Notes: generated by a model from the sequence alone, not told the origin. Shown: positions 8,766 through 17,687, numbered from the stretch's first letter. The stretch: DNA of 64,000 bases from Gammaproteobacteria bacterium (GCA_029882975.1 JAOUJW010000001.1:1-64000); one strand, 5' to 3'. Numbers and translations are program-made.

Positions 8766-9143
8766 CTATTTAGGTACTAGAGGAAAACTCAACACAGTTT
8801 TTTGTTTTCTATCGTCTAACTCAACCAGCAACACGTCTGTTTGAGGATCGTTAACTCGAACGGCACGGCGATACACACCGGAATGTCCATCCTGGATACT
8901 TTGGCGCCATTCGCCAAGACCTTTCATTTTTACAGATACAATATAGTCCTTGGCTGGAATCCGATTTTTCTTAGTGGCCACCACAATAAATTCATTCATA
9001 CCTACACGCGGTGCACCCGGGCGGATTTCCACCAGTACGTCCACATCCTCATGAGTTTGTGGCCCAAGAATATAGGCCTTTTCCCCACTGCAGGCTGATA
9101 GCAGTATTAGAAACAAAATCAATTTGAGATTACGATTTATCAT
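8766..9143 (-). CDS. YtkA/FixH-like lipoprotein
   Basis: 125 residues from the ATG at 9143; the longer frame upstream would overlap the previous gene and bury the signal peptide. The N-terminus has a lipobox (LLSAC, Cys about residue 18). The rest is a small beta-sandwich-like domain with VGMNEFIVVATKK, a KMKGLGEW stretch, DGHSGVYRRAVRV and a terminal beta strand, the general pattern of YtkA/FixH-type domains. FixH (CcoH) helps assemble cbb3 oxidases, and this gene is the last of a run beginning with ccoG, so a periplasmic assembly role is plausible. Family assignment is moderate. Confidence 0.5.
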   Translation of the reverse strand: MINRNLKLILFLILLSACSGEKAYILGPQTHEDVDVLVEIRPGAPRVGMNEFIVVATKKNRIPAKDYIVSVKMKGLGEWRQSIQDGHSGVYRRAVRVNDPQTDVLLVELDDRKQKTVLSFPLVPK

Positions 9144-9171
9144 AAGTCTGGTGCCAATGGTTTGTGGATCG

Positions 9172-9543
9172 TTAATCCTGCTCGGAACGGTGTTTGGATT
9201 GTTTGCCATGTTTTTGCAAATACTCCACTAATAGGGACAACTCTACATTACTCAGTTGTTGCACGCCTTTGCTTTTCATGCGCATTTGCATCCTTTGGAG
9301 TATTGCGGGCCACAACCGAGCGCTGTGTTTACCCGGGGCCGGAGCAGCATGACAAGTAGAACATTTTTCAAGATACAAAAGCGCTGAACTGGATTCAGGT
9401 TCGGGCAGCTCTAGTGATGTTTTCTGATCCCGCGACTCACCACAAGATCCCATGACTATCGCCAGCACCCCTAACAGCAGTCTCCCCTGTATCCCTGATG
9501 TTTTGGGAACCTGAGATTCCCCTTCTTCAAGCCCGTTTGTCAT
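9172..9543 (-). CDS. Mono-haem cytochrome c lipoprotein
   Basis: 123 residues from the ATG at 9543. This start places a signal peptide with a lipobox (IVMGSC) in a normal position; a longer frame extends upstream to 9591. One haem-attachment motif, CSTCH, occurs mid-protein, with Met residues (QRMQMRMK) that could give the sixth ligand and a C-terminal helix typical of class I cytochromes (LSNVELSLLVEYL). It is probably anchored on the periplasmic face. The first 17 bases overlap the end of the preceding membrane-protein gene, indicating a tight operon. Confidence 0.75.
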   Translation of the reverse strand: MTNGLEEGESQVPKTSGIQGRLLLGVLAIVMGSCGESRDQKTSLELPEPESSSALLYLEKCSTCHAAPAPGKHSARLWPAILQRMQMRMKSKGVQQLSNVELSLLVEYLQKHGKQSKHRSEQD

Positions 9544-9976
9544 CCTCATGGGTGCTGTCCGTATTAGTAATGTCATTATGGGGGGAATCATTAGTAGAAG
9601 TCGGCTCTTCTATGCCGTCCACACTAGGGCTGTAATGATTAACCATAAGATAAACAAAACCACCGAATACAGCGATATACAAAATCGCCGCGCCAAAGCC
9701 CCAATCTATCCATTCACGTTCATAACCGGGCCGATCACCCCAGAATGGAAAACTCAAACCCACTGCTACCAACAAAACAGCAACAACCACTGCGAGAAAC
9801 CACTTCGGTACTCCTTTTTGTGATTGCGGAATTTTTTCCACTAGTTCCCAGTCTTCTAATCCGCGCTTGGCCCTGCGTTCTTCATCAGAAGCATAACCAA
9901 AGTTGTCCTTGGGTATTTCACCCCAATTTTTTTCTTTGATGCCCTCAATGGGGGTTTCTGTTTTGTTTGTGCTCAT
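9527..9976 (-). CDS. Two-helix membrane protein related to the oxidase-operon haem-free subunit
   Basis: 149 residues from the ATG at 9976, which lies directly after the ccoG stop; the longer frame would overlap ccoG. A charged N-terminal region of about 75 residues leads to two membrane helices (about 77-97 and 110-130) joined by a short loop containing FWGDRPGYEREWIDWG. The protein at 17850-18479 in the core oxidase operon has the same arrangement and a matching LWGQRP motif, so the two appear to be paralogues. There are no haem motifs. It may be a small subunit or assembly partner of a haem-copper oxidase (inferred). Confidence 0.6.
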   Translation of the reverse strand: MSTNKTETPIEGIKEKNWGEIPKDNFGYASDEERRAKRGLEDWELVEKIPQSQKGVPKWFLAVVVAVLLVAVGLSFPFWGDRPGYEREWIDWGFGAAILYIAVFGGFVYLMVNHYSPSVDGIEEPTSTNDSPHNDITNTDSTHEDDKRA

Positions 9977-9978
9977 AA

Positions 9979-11283
9979 TTACGTTCTGCCTACAAAGTGT
10001 TGCACTCGGTACCGCGCCTGCCAACCATCCGTTGATTGCACCCGTACAAAAAAACTGTGCAAACCCTGAGGCATAGCAGCGGAAATCCGCAATTCCAGAT
10101 CGATACGCCCCGCCGCGGTAAATTCCACGCTGGGTTTGGTAATACTATATGCATCCCTATCCAAGCCTTCTATGCTAACAGATAGACGGGCATTTTCGTA
10201 TCGCTTGTTAAAAACCGCCACCCGATAGTCACGAATGGCACTACCATGATTCTGGTCAGCCCGGTACACGGATAAGTGATAGGGTTCATAGGAGTACAAA
10301 CCCCAAACGAACATCAATAAACCTAAGGTCGTAAAAGGTAATGTCCAACGCACTCGCGTGGATAATCCGGCCAGTCGTGTACTTACATTGGCCATTTTAT
10401 CGGGGTTGGTTTGTCCGATTTTGAAACTTAACAGAGCCGGTTTGGACTTTTTGGCTTGCAATCGTGCACAAGCAGTTATGCACTCACCACAGTTGACACA
10501 GCTGTCATAGACATTGGTTTGCTTGGGGTCCAGTTCCAAAAAACAGGCCGTGGTGCAAAAATTACACTTTTTGCATTCTGTGGAGCGTGTTTCATCGTAG
10601 TGTATATGCAAGGTCTGCTGCGTCTTGAAACCGTGCTGCCAAACTTTGTAAATACACATAAATCGACACCAAAAATGGCGAATAAAAGCCACATCCAACA
10701 ATACCAGCAGCACAAAAATTATATATATATAATGTAGAGATGCGGCCAAACCCGCGTTATCCTGTACAGTGATAAAAGCCCAGATTATTTGAGGCGGATA
10801 AAAATAAAGTAAGGGTATAAGCGCAAAAAACGCGGAAACCAACAACATCATACCGGATAAAACACCCCAGTTTAGCCAACGGTTTTTACGCGAGGCCAGT
10901 GCCATTTTCCGCCCCTCTAAACTGATTTCAGCCCGTTTCCCCAAGAGCTTTTTGGTCATGGCGTTGGCCCATTCCGACAAACTGTTTTGAGGACAGGACC
11001 ACCCACAGAACGCCGTACCTAGGGTGGAATACACCAATACCAAGGCGCTGGCCAATAAAATCCACATACCAAAAATAAGGAAAAAATCGGACCACCAGAT
11101 TTGACGTCCCAAGATCACAAATGCCCCGGCAATAGGGTCGATGCGCAACAATCCCGTGAGAGGCACCAAAACCAGCAGAGTGACGGTCAGTATTTGCACC
11201 GCCCGCCGTTGCCAATGCAGGCGATTGACAGGGCCCGGCACCACCGTAATGGGAATATCTTTTAACGAATCCTGGTTATTCAT
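9979..11283 (-). CDS. ccoG: Cytochrome c oxidase accessory protein CcoG (FixG/RdxA)
   Basis: 434 residues. About five membrane helices carry the CGWSCPQ motif on the first cytoplasmic loop. Two 4Fe-4S ferredoxin clusters follow (CKKCNFCTTACFLE and CVNCGECITACARL, about residues 245-285), then a C-terminal Ig-like periplasmic domain with another helix. CcoG proteins act in copper handling and assembly of cbb3 oxidases. The usual CRYMCPY motif reads CRFMCIYK here, so the Pro is replaced. It heads a run with the two-helix protein, cytochrome c and YtkA-like genes. No CcoI-type copper ATPase is in the window. Confidence 0.9.
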   Translation of the reverse strand: MNNQDSLKDIPITVVPGPVNRLHWQRRAVQILTVTLLVLVPLTGLLRIDPIAGAFVILGRQIWWSDFFLIFGMWILLASALVLVYSTLGTAFCGWSCPQNSLSEWANAMTKKLLGKRAEISLEGRKMALASRKNRWLNWGVLSGMMLLVSAFFALIPLLYFYPPQIIWAFITVQDNAGLAASLHYIYIIFVLLVLLDVAFIRHFWCRFMCIYKVWQHGFKTQQTLHIHYDETRSTECKKCNFCTTACFLELDPKQTNVYDSCVNCGECITACARLQAKKSKPALLSFKIGQTNPDKMANVSTRLAGLSTRVRWTLPFTTLGLLMFVWGLYSYEPYHLSVYRADQNHGSAIRDYRVAVFNKRYENARLSVSIEGLDRDAYSITKPSVEFTAAGRIDLELRISAAMPQGLHSFFVRVQSTDGWQARYRVQHFVGRT

Positions 11284-11355
11284 TGTGCAATCATATCACA
11301 GCAGCCCTAGAAGCCATAAGCCGTGTTTTTGATAAATAGTATTAAAATCCTCACC

Positions 11356-13980
11356 TTAAAATTTGCCCAACTGAGTATCAAATGGATTAATTCGCTTCAA
11401 ATCCAGTAACATTTTATTTGCAACCGGAGTATTACCGGCAGCGTGTTCCAGTTGCCACAATTGTTTCAGGGCTCCAATATGGTCGGGCCGAATTTTTAGC
11501 ACAGACTGCAATAACTGCCGTTTTTCCACTTCCACAACTTGCTGCGCATTGGCCATCACACCATCGGCGATGGCGTAAGCAACCCAACGATCTTTGGGGT
11601 TGGCTTGATAGGCAAATTTCAATAACCGTTGTTGCTCCGCTCCTCCAGTCAACTGAGCCAACCAGCTTCGCTGTGACAGCTCGGTGGCCGCATACGCCCG
11701 TTCAAAAGCTTCAAGTTGTGCCCGAGGTATTTGTAATTGTGCTTGAGCCTGTTGCATATTTGGGCGCACGGACAACAGATAGCGTAACAACTCTGCCAGG
11801 TCCAACTGACCGTTATATCGCGCCTGGGGTAATTTGAATTCGATCTGTGGCGCCCACTCGTCCTGGGTCACCCCCTCAGTCAAAGCCAATGGCCCCCAAT
11901 AACGTCCCAGCCAGGTCCAAACCCCCTCACCGCCACTGACCTGATACTGCTGTTGCTCTGAGAGTCTTGCCATATTGTTCAAGGCCTCTAGTGCATTCAC
12001 AGGCCCGTCCTGCCGTCCCACCAACGCCACCCGGAATCCATCCGCGAACAAAACCGCTTGTGGAAACACTTTCTGAAAACTGCGTAGAACAATCTCCAAT
12101 GACTCTTTGTCAAACTGATTCAGCGCCAACCATTGAACAAACAAACCCTTTTCAGCTAAACGCTGCTTTGCCCTTTGGAACTGCTGCACAGACAGTAGGG
12201 CACTGCGTCCTACTAAGTCGGGATGAAACAAATCACCGATTATGACATCATAATTTTGCCGGCTCCCCATGAGAAAACGTCGTGCGTCATCACGCACCAC
12301 ATTCATGTACACAGAAACATCACCATTAACCGGTGCAAACCAAGAGGCCGCAGCTTCAATAGCACCTTGTGACAGTTCCACCGCAGTACGTTGTAAATCG
12401 GGATAGGCAAGAGAACCGGCAGCAGATATGCCTGTCCCCAAACCCAGAAACAAAACGGATTTAGGATAGTGGTGCAGTAATAGTGGTAAGCGCGTTTGGT
12501 TTTTCTGCACTTCCACTGCAGTCGGGTCTGAGGAAGCATCCATTCGTTGCAAATCCGCCAACAACAGTCTTTCACCACTTTCGCGTTCAACCACGTGGGT
12601 AATGTTCACGGCATCTTCCCGATAAGCCAGATCCCGACTATGAGCGTAAGCCTGCGGTAACAGCATACTGACAGAAGGCATATTCCAAATGGGTATAGCC
12701 AGTAAAACAAACAAAGGCAAAGCCAACCATGCCCGCCGATTCTCACTCCAACGTAAGCCCAAAGCCAACATCATCAGGCTTGCAATAACAACGGCAGCGC
12801 TGCTGCCAACGGTCGGGGTTAGAACAAACGCGGCTAATAACCCTCCCACGGCTCCACCGACTGCATTAGCGCCGTACAGCATGGAACCGGCAGTACTATT
12901 ACTGCGCAATTTCCTTGTCAACCAGGGAAGCCAAGCTCCCAAACACAAGGTCACCGGCAAAGTAAGTAGAACCACTGCCGTACCCTGTTGCAAGATAGCC
13001 AGCGGTAAAGACTCGGCTTCAAGCACTGCCATTTTGTTTAGTAACCAGGGCGTTAACCACAATCCCGCCAAACCGAATGAGCATACCAACAATGGTAAGG
13101 CAGTCCCGATGATATGGTGTTGCAACCGATGAGTAATCAAACTGCCCAATGCCATTCCCAGCAAAAACACAGCTAATATCAACGCCAATACATATTCGGT
13201 TCGTAGCAACAACATTCCGAATAAACGTGTCCACGCCACTTCTAAAATGATGGCTGCCGCCCCAATTCCGGCGTAGGTAATCAAGGAAGCCACATCAAAA
13301 CCAGGTACAGTGGCTTGCTCCACCGGCGCACTCTGGTTAACCGGGGACTTGCTATACAGTAACCACGCACATAAGGCGACGACCGCACCGCAAATGGCCA
13401 CAAACCTCATGGCGTCCACCCAACCCAGGGTTGGTAACAATAGCAAGGGAAGTAGCGCCCCCAGCGCGGCCCCCAGAGTGTTTATCCCATACACCTTTCC
13501 GACGTGATTTACCCCAACCACCCGAAGCACCATAGGGAAACCCGCGCCCATTAAAAACGCCGGGATAAACAATATAACCGCCACGGCCATAAACTGCAGT
13601 GCGTACCAGGTACCCAGATCGGTGACCTGAGCTAACAGAGCCAGCGCCGGTTCCAACTGCTGCAAAAGCCACGGCGTCAGCAAGGCCATAATGGCGACAC
13701 CCAATTCAAATAACGCAAAAAATTTCAACGGGCTGCCCAAGCGACGAAACCACCGTGCCCCGACCAAACTACCCAAACCCAAGCCCAACATAAAAGTGCT
13801 AACGGTGATTGCCACTCCAAAAATGCTCACCCCGAACTGAAGGGACAGCATTCTTGCCCACAATACTTCGTAGGCCAGGCTGGTTAACCCGGAAATAAAA
13901 TAGAGTAAAAAGAGACTACGACGAAAAAATAACGCTGAATGGGAAGAGAAGCTTTCCTGAATCTGTGACACCACCGGCAA
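11356..13980 (-). CDS. Fused membrane transporter-like / spermidine synthase-like protein
   Basis: 874 residues. The first half (about 20-440) holds about 14 hydrophobic helices of the kind fused to spermidine synthase domains (SGLTSLAYEVLWARML at the start is typical). The second half is a spermidine-synthase-like Rossmann domain with LFLGLGTGISAAGSL, AVELSQGAIEAA, VVRDDARRFLM and IIGDLFHPD. A TPR-like helical tail follows (about 780-874). The start is a TTG; a nearby GTG two codons in is an alternative. Fused proteins of this kind are common but of uncertain substrate. It sits between the small membrane genes and ccoG; whether it serves the oxidase is unknown. Confidence 0.8.
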   Translation of the reverse strand: MPVVSQIQESFSSHSALFFRRSLFLLYFISGLTSLAYEVLWARMLSLQFGVSIFGVAITVSTFMLGLGLGSLVGARWFRRLGSPLKFFALFELGVAIMALLTPWLLQQLEPALALLAQVTDLGTWYALQFMAVAVILFIPAFLMGAGFPMVLRVVGVNHVGKVYGINTLGAALGALLPLLLLPTLGWVDAMRFVAICGAVVALCAWLLYSKSPVNQSAPVEQATVPGFDVASLITYAGIGAAAIILEVAWTRLFGMLLLRTEYVLALILAVFLLGMALGSLITHRLQHHIIGTALPLLVCSFGLAGLWLTPWLLNKMAVLEAESLPLAILQQGTAVVLLTLPVTLCLGAWLPWLTRKLRSNSTAGSMLYGANAVGGAVGGLLAAFVLTPTVGSSAAVVIASLMMLALGLRWSENRRAWLALPLFVLLAIPIWNMPSVSMLLPQAYAHSRDLAYREDAVNITHVVERESGERLLLADLQRMDASSDPTAVEVQKNQTRLPLLLHHYPKSVLFLGLGTGISAAGSLAYPDLQRTAVELSQGAIEAAASWFAPVNGDVSVYMNVVRDDARRFLMGSRQNYDVIIGDLFHPDLVGRSALLSVQQFQRAKQRLAEKGLFVQWLALNQFDKESLEIVLRSFQKVFPQAVLFADGFRVALVGRQDGPVNALEALNNMARLSEQQQYQVSGGEGVWTWLGRYWGPLALTEGVTQDEWAPQIEFKLPQARYNGQLDLAELLRYLLSVRPNMQQAQAQLQIPRAQLEAFERAYAATELSQRSWLAQLTGGAEQQRLLKFAYQANPKDRWVAYAIADGVMANAQQVVEVEKRQLLQSVLKIRPDHIGALKQLWQLEHAAGNTPVANKMLLDLKRINPFDTQLGKF

Positions 13981-14053
13981 CGACCAACTCAGAAACCCGG
14001 CCGCAGTAACCAGCCTGAAATTAGATTGTTACGCATCATGAGCCTGTACCTGT

Positions 14054-14413
14054 TCAAAACGGATAAAACCACACCACACCCGCCACAGCATGAGCCAATG
14101 CCAGAGTCATACTGAGTCCGGCGCAGACCATGTGGGCGACGAAAACAGGTTTGCCGTATACTCCCATAGCGATACCCAGGGCGCCGGTCGCTAACAACAG
14201 TAGCAGCAAGGGTACCCCCATAAAAAACATTACCTGACGTTTACGTTGGTCGCTAACCGCTACAATCTCACTGAGTTCATCCTGATTTTCTGTAAACCCT
14301 CGTAACACATGGGCGTTTTCAGATGGAGCGGTAGCCCCCATCCCCGCCTCAGGTTCTGCGAATGTGCACAGCGGGAATATAAGCAAACCAATTAATAATG
14401 TAACTATTTTCAT
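14054..14413 (-). CDS. Small membrane protein with signal peptide
   Basis: 119 residues from the ATG at 14413, six codons inside a longer frame, because this places the hydrophobic signal segment (IVTLLIGLLIFPL) at the N-terminus with cleavage after TFA. Two further helices lie at about 60-80 and 90-115, the second containing three spaced residues (HMVCAGLSMTLALAHAVAG) in which two His could bind haem. No family recognised. It is part of the - strand respiratory run and lies 80 bases from the next gene. Confidence 0.55.
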   Translation of the reverse strand: MKIVTLLIGLLIFPLCTFAEPEAGMGATAPSENAHVLRGFTENQDELSEIVAVSDQRKRQVMFFMGVPLLLLLLATGALGIAMGVYGKPVFVAHMVCAGLSMTLALAHAVAGVVWFYPF

Positions 14414-14493
14414 TACAAAATCATGTTCCAAAAAAGGTTTACGAACTTCGCCTTGGTTCGGTTATGTAAAAGCAAAGTTACTTACTGTTTTTC

Positions 14494-14745
14494 CTATTGA
14501 GGATCCGCATCCACTACGGAGTTGTCATCTGATGGGGGCGTGTTGCCAGGCTTCTTAAAAGCGAAATACCAATACAAAATCGCCATCAGGACAAAGGGGA
14601 ACAATATAATGAGCAACAAAAAGATGAAAATCATCCAAGGCGTATCAATGCTCACATGTAAATAACGATAACTATCGGCCAAACAGGGCGTAGCAAGCAG
14701 CAATGCCCAAGCAAAAAATGCGATTCGAGAATATAGTCTGATCAT
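14494..14745 (-). CDS. Small single-helix exported membrane protein
   Basis: 83 residues. A signal-peptide-like N-terminus (cleavage near LADS, residue 24) is followed by a membrane helix (about 37-60) and a short acidic C-terminal tail (SDDNSVVDADPQ). No motif I recognise. Its position between the SUMF1-like gene and another small membrane protein gene suggests an accessory role in the same respiratory module, by inference only. Confidence 0.55.
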   Translation of the reverse strand: MIRLYSRIAFFAWALLLATPCLADSYRYLHVSIDTPWMIFIFLLLIILFPFVLMAILYWYFAFKKPGNTPPSDDNSVVDADPQ

Positions 14746-14796
14746 AATCTGTACCTGTGTTGTTCTTTGTACTGCGACTTATCCTAGTACGCCCGT

Positions 14797-15882
14797 TTAT
14801 TTCTCACCTATCGTATCACTGTTCTTTGCACATCGAAATCCAAAAAAATCCGATGCGTAATACGGTAGGGAAAAATTTCGATGATAAGCAGCCGTGGCAA
14901 ACGGATCACTTTTCCATGAGCCTCCACGACGCACTTTGTATACACCTTTTTCAACGGGCACCAAATCAGCCACTTTCAGCGCTCGGTCTTGAGCCGTTTG
15001 AGCCACAACCACTTTCGGTTTAAACAAATCACCGGGAGCATCGGAGCCGGAGTAAGGCTTAAAGTCACTGCCGGTCCATTCACTCACATTACCTGCCATA
15101 TCGAATACACCGTATGGGCTGACAGCTTGAGTGTACTTATCCACGACAGTGGTAGCACCCACGTTGTAGTAGGTGTTTAATTTCGTTGGATCCATTTCGT
15201 TGCCCCATGGCCAGCGAACCCCAGTTTCACCGCGCGCGGCTTTTTCCCATTCTGCTTCGGTGGGTAAACGTTTACCCATAAACTCACAATAATTTCTCGC
15301 ATCATACCAGGACACCATAGTTACAGGGTGTAAAACTTTTTGATCCGGAATTCGTCCCTGCTTCCAGTCCGATGGTGGCCGATAGTTGGTTTTTGCCACG
15401 AATCGGGCATATTGTGCGTACGTCACCGGATATTTATCAATATAATAAGCATCCGTCCAAACCTTGTGTTGAGGTTTGTTTTGCGGGTCGGCACGTTCAC
15501 TGTCCGTCCCCATGGAAAAGTAGCCTGCTGGAATTTTGACTTGTGAATCCACATCCTGCCATTTTTCCGATGTTAGCAAGGTGCTAATTTCAGTTTCTGC
15601 GTAAGTAATTTGAGCTTCTTTCTGAAGCTCGTGTTGCTTATGTAACTCTATATCTTCACCTGCGGCACGTATATGTTTGTCTACATCCTTTAAATCGTAG
15701 CCTGCTTTGGAACGCATATCTGCCATGCGGTTAGAACCCAGTTTTACAACATGAATAGTCCCAAATACCATGGCTAAGGCTATACAAGTAATCAGGGTGG
15801 CTCCCAAAAAGAACTTACGTTTTTGTTGTTCTTCCGGTGTTAGTGCAAAACTACGTTGGCCACGCTGGTTCACTGGTTTCAC
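14797..15882 (-). CDS. Membrane-anchored SUMF1/NirV-like protein
   Basis: 361 residues. A membrane helix (about 27-47) is followed by a helical linker and a formylglycine-generating-enzyme-type domain from about residue 118 (IPAGYFSMGTDS, YPVTYAQYARFV, WYDARNYCEFMGKRLPTEAE, AGNVSEW, VRRGGSWK, FGFRCA). The Cys pair expected after RGGS in true formylglycine enzymes is missing (RGGSWKSDPF), so it should not act as an oxidase of sulfatase Cys residues. NirV and similar proteins next to nitrogen-oxide reductases share this fold. The GTG start overlaps the previous stop (GTGA, 15879-15882). Confidence 0.8.
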   Translation of the reverse strand: MKPVNQRGQRSFALTPEEQQKRKFFLGATLITCIALAMVFGTIHVVKLGSNRMADMRSKAGYDLKDVDKHIRAAGEDIELHKQHELQKEAQITYAETEISTLLTSEKWQDVDSQVKIPAGYFSMGTDSERADPQNKPQHKVWTDAYYIDKYPVTYAQYARFVAKTNYRPPSDWKQGRIPDQKVLHPVTMVSWYDARNYCEFMGKRLPTEAEWEKAARGETGVRWPWGNEMDPTKLNTYYNVGATTVVDKYTQAVSPYGVFDMAGNVSEWTGSDFKPYSGSDAPGDLFKPKVVVAQTAQDRALKVADLVPVEKGVYKVRRGGSWKSDPFATAAYHRNFSLPYYASDFFGFRCAKNSDTIGEK

Positions 15883-16385
15883 CCTTTAGCGCCAGAATCG
15901 TGATTCTGTAATTCGTCCACGTTGGATCCCGCTTCCGGTTGATTTTGACCTGGCTGGATTAATTTACGTTTAGCATCTTCTGGGGAAGTTCGCCCATAGA
16001 TACGTTTGATCCAAATTTCTCCCAATACACCACCAATTGCAGCACATTCCACAGCCAAAATCACATAAAACAACCACCAACCCACAGGCATTAACTCTGC
16101 CCCCTGTGGTATTCCTATCAGGTATTGAGTCTCAAAATACGCCACGGACCTAACAATAAATGGAGGGAAATAACACAACCATTTACCACCGAGACCGAAG
16201 ATGGCTGAGACCGAAATCCCCACCACAACAGGCCAAATAAATAATTGCAGGAACCATAAGAAATTAAAGGTTTGCAGCCCCCAAAACAACTCAATACGAA
16301 CCCCAATTACACGGTCTCCCAGGTAGTTCACCAGGCATCCCACGATAATTGCCAAAGTACCGGCCCAAAAACGTTGTCTATTCAT
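15879..16385 (-). CDS. Four-helix membrane protein
   Basis: 168 residues with about four hydrophobic helices (about 6-26, 38-62, 65-85, 100-125) and a hydrophilic C-terminal tail of about 40 residues. No cofactor motif is obvious. The ATG overlaps the stop of the cytochrome c gene before it (ATGA, 16382-16385), and its own stop overlaps the GTG of the SUMF1-like gene, so the three are translationally coupled. I do not recognise the family. A role as membrane partner of the adjacent cytochrome and SUMF1-like protein is likely from context. Confidence 0.6.
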   Translation of the reverse strand: MNRQRFWAGTLAIIVGCLVNYLGDRVIGVRIELFWGLQTFNFLWFLQLFIWPVVVGISVSAIFGLGGKWLCYFPPFIVRSVAYFETQYLIGIPQGAELMPVGWWLFYVILAVECAAIGGVLGEIWIKRIYGRTSPEDAKRKLIQPGQNQPEAGSNVDELQNHDSGAKG

Positions 16386-16870
16386 GGTTGATACGGTGTT
16401 CCTGTGAGTTTTTCATGTTCTGATTTCCTGGCTTGTTCCAGATACCAATCTTCGACCTTAAGGCTATCCATATACATTGCCAGCAAACGACGATCGCTTT
16501 CATCTAGCCCCGCATAGGAAGGCATTTGAAATTCTTTTTTAAGTCGTGACGGGAGTACCGCTTGCGGATTTTCAGCAGAAAAATATTTATAAAACCAGGA
16601 TTCCTCGCGAATGGAGCCGATACCATCCAATGCAGGTGCCGGTACCGATTGCATGATGTTTTTTAAGCCACCGTAAGCATGACAACGTCGACAATCCAGT
16701 TTTCGCATGAGCAATAAAGCTTGCGATTCTTGTTCCTTGGCGGCTGTCGAATAAAATGGTATACCTCTATCCGGTTGCGTATCCTTGGACATGGACAGAG
16801 TTTTTAAGCCTGCCCCAATTAATACCGACACGCCAATCACGGCCAGTATAATAACCTCACCCCTCTTCAT
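16382..16870 (-). CDS. Membrane-anchored mono-haem cytochrome c
   Basis: 162 residues. An uncleaved N-terminal helix (about 5-25) anchors a class I cytochrome domain with CRRCH (about residues 60-64), LDGIGSIREESWFYKYF and a probable Met ligand in FQMPSY. The protein at 23507-24091 has a matching layout, including LDGVGSVR followed by W-x-Y-x-F, so the two are paralogues. Such anchored cytochromes typically deliver electrons to a periplasm-facing oxidase or reductase. It is transcribed upstream of, and coupled to, the four-helix and SUMF1-like genes. Confidence 0.8.
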   Translation of the reverse strand: MKRGEVIILAVIGVSVLIGAGLKTLSMSKDTQPDRGIPFYSTAAKEQESQALLLMRKLDCRRCHAYGGLKNIMQSVPAPALDGIGSIREESWFYKYFSAENPQAVLPSRLKKEFQMPSYAGLDESDRRLLAMYMDSLKVEDWYLEQARKSEHEKLTGTPYQP

Positions 16871-16885
16871 ACCGCTTCACCTTGA

Positions 16886-17161
16886 TTAGGACGCCTTTTT
16901 CTTTTCTTGACGTTCTTTTTCCAGATATTCCTGCCGCAAATCTTCTTGTTCCTTATTTACCTGCATAGCTTTTTCATAATCTTCCTTGGACATTTTGTCT
17001 TTGTCAGATTCATCAAATACGACATATTTAATATCTTCATCAAACTGATCATTTTTTGCAGCCCAACGGATAGCAATGATAGCAGCAACAATTATACCTA
17101 CACCGGCAACCAACCATAAATAAATGGTCCAACCGTCTTCAAGTGAATTCAAGAATTCCAT
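16886..17161 (-). CDS. CcoS-like small membrane protein
   Basis: 91 residues from the ATG at 17161, which has GGGAG at the right distance; a GTG frame extends upstream but lacks such support. One membrane helix (about 13-35) is followed by AAKNDQFDEDIKYVVFDE, which resembles the QFDD...ILxD stretch that follows the helix in CcoS, a cbb3 oxidase assembly protein. The C-terminal half is a charged coiled-coil-like tail (Lys/Glu-rich), longer than in typical CcoS. The assignment is moderate; the position in an oxidase region supports it. Confidence 0.5.
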   Translation of the reverse strand: MEFLNSLEDGWTIYLWLVAGVGIIVAAIIAIRWAAKNDQFDEDIKYVVFDESDKDKMSKEDYEKAMQVNKEQEDLRQEYLEKERQEKKKAS

Positions 17162-17199
17162 ACCTAACTCCCACAATCGCACGTATGTGCGTTAGAAAC

Positions 17200-17514
17200 C
17201 TAAAACAAAAACCCATGCATCATTTGCGCAGCACCAAAGACGATGGCCACCAAAACCCCAAACATAATCCAGGCAAACATCCATTTTTCACCGGTTTTTA
17301 ATTTGGCTCCACCTTCCTTTTTTCCATTGTCCTTGAACATAAACATCAAGGTGATTCCAACAAAAACCAGAATAGCAACAATAAGAAAGTAGAAAATTCC
17401 CACGCTGAACTGCTGTGAGCTCATACTCTCGATACTCATATCGATACCGAACGGCCGGGCTTTCTCTTCTGTACCAAGCAACGGGATTAAAAACTGTGCA
17501 GCCTGCTCCAACAT
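17200..17514 (-). CDS. Small two-helix membrane protein
   Basis: 104 residues with two strongly hydrophobic helices (about 38-60 and 80-102) separated by a Lys/Gly-rich cytoplasmic loop (KDNGKKEGGAKLKTGEK). It is the first gene after the terminator at 17636-17670 and seems to start a new transcript with a -10-like TATAAT about 40 bases upstream. No recognised family. Its downstream neighbours are the CcoS-like protein, the cytochrome c and the SUMF1-like protein, so an accessory role in respiration is inferred. Confidence 0.55.
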   Translation of the reverse strand: MLEQAAQFLIPLLGTEEKARPFGIDMSIESMSSQQFSVGIFYFLIVAILVFVGITLMFMFKDNGKKEGGAKLKTGEKWMFAWIMFGVLVAIVFGAAQMMHGFLF

Positions 17515-17550
17515 AATAAACCTATTAAATTTCCGGTCAAATCACTGCAG

Positions 17551-17556
17551 ATTATA
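17551..17556 (-). promoter_or_regulatory. Possible -10 element for the accessory gene run
   Basis: Read on the - strand this is TATAAT, preceded by an A/T-rich segment and located about 37 bases before the ATG at 17514. No good -35 hexamer stands at the usual spacing. It follows the terminator that ends the core oxidase operon, so a fresh promoter is expected here. Confidence 0.3.
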
Positions 17557-17635
17557 TCATTATTATCCAGAACGGGGACGAAAAAACTCATACCAAAGCG
17601 GTTAGTTCTACAGCAAATATACTTGTGAATAAATA

Positions 17636-17670
17636 GAAAAAGCCATGTTATTCAAACGAATAACATGGCT
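17636..17670 (-). terminator. Rho-independent terminator of the core oxidase operon
   Basis: A 12-bp perfect stem (AGCCATGTTATT with AATAACATGGCT) and a 6-base loop are followed on the - strand by TTTTTC. It starts about 18 bases after the stop of the 44-residue peptide gene. The other side is also T-rich, so it may work in both directions. Confidence 0.85.
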
Positions 17671-17687
17671 TTGTTTTCCCGACAAAA

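Noticed and set aside
14797-15882. Naming the SUMF1-type protein a formylglycine-generating enzyme.
   Set aside because: The Cys residues after RGGS required for that reaction are missing.
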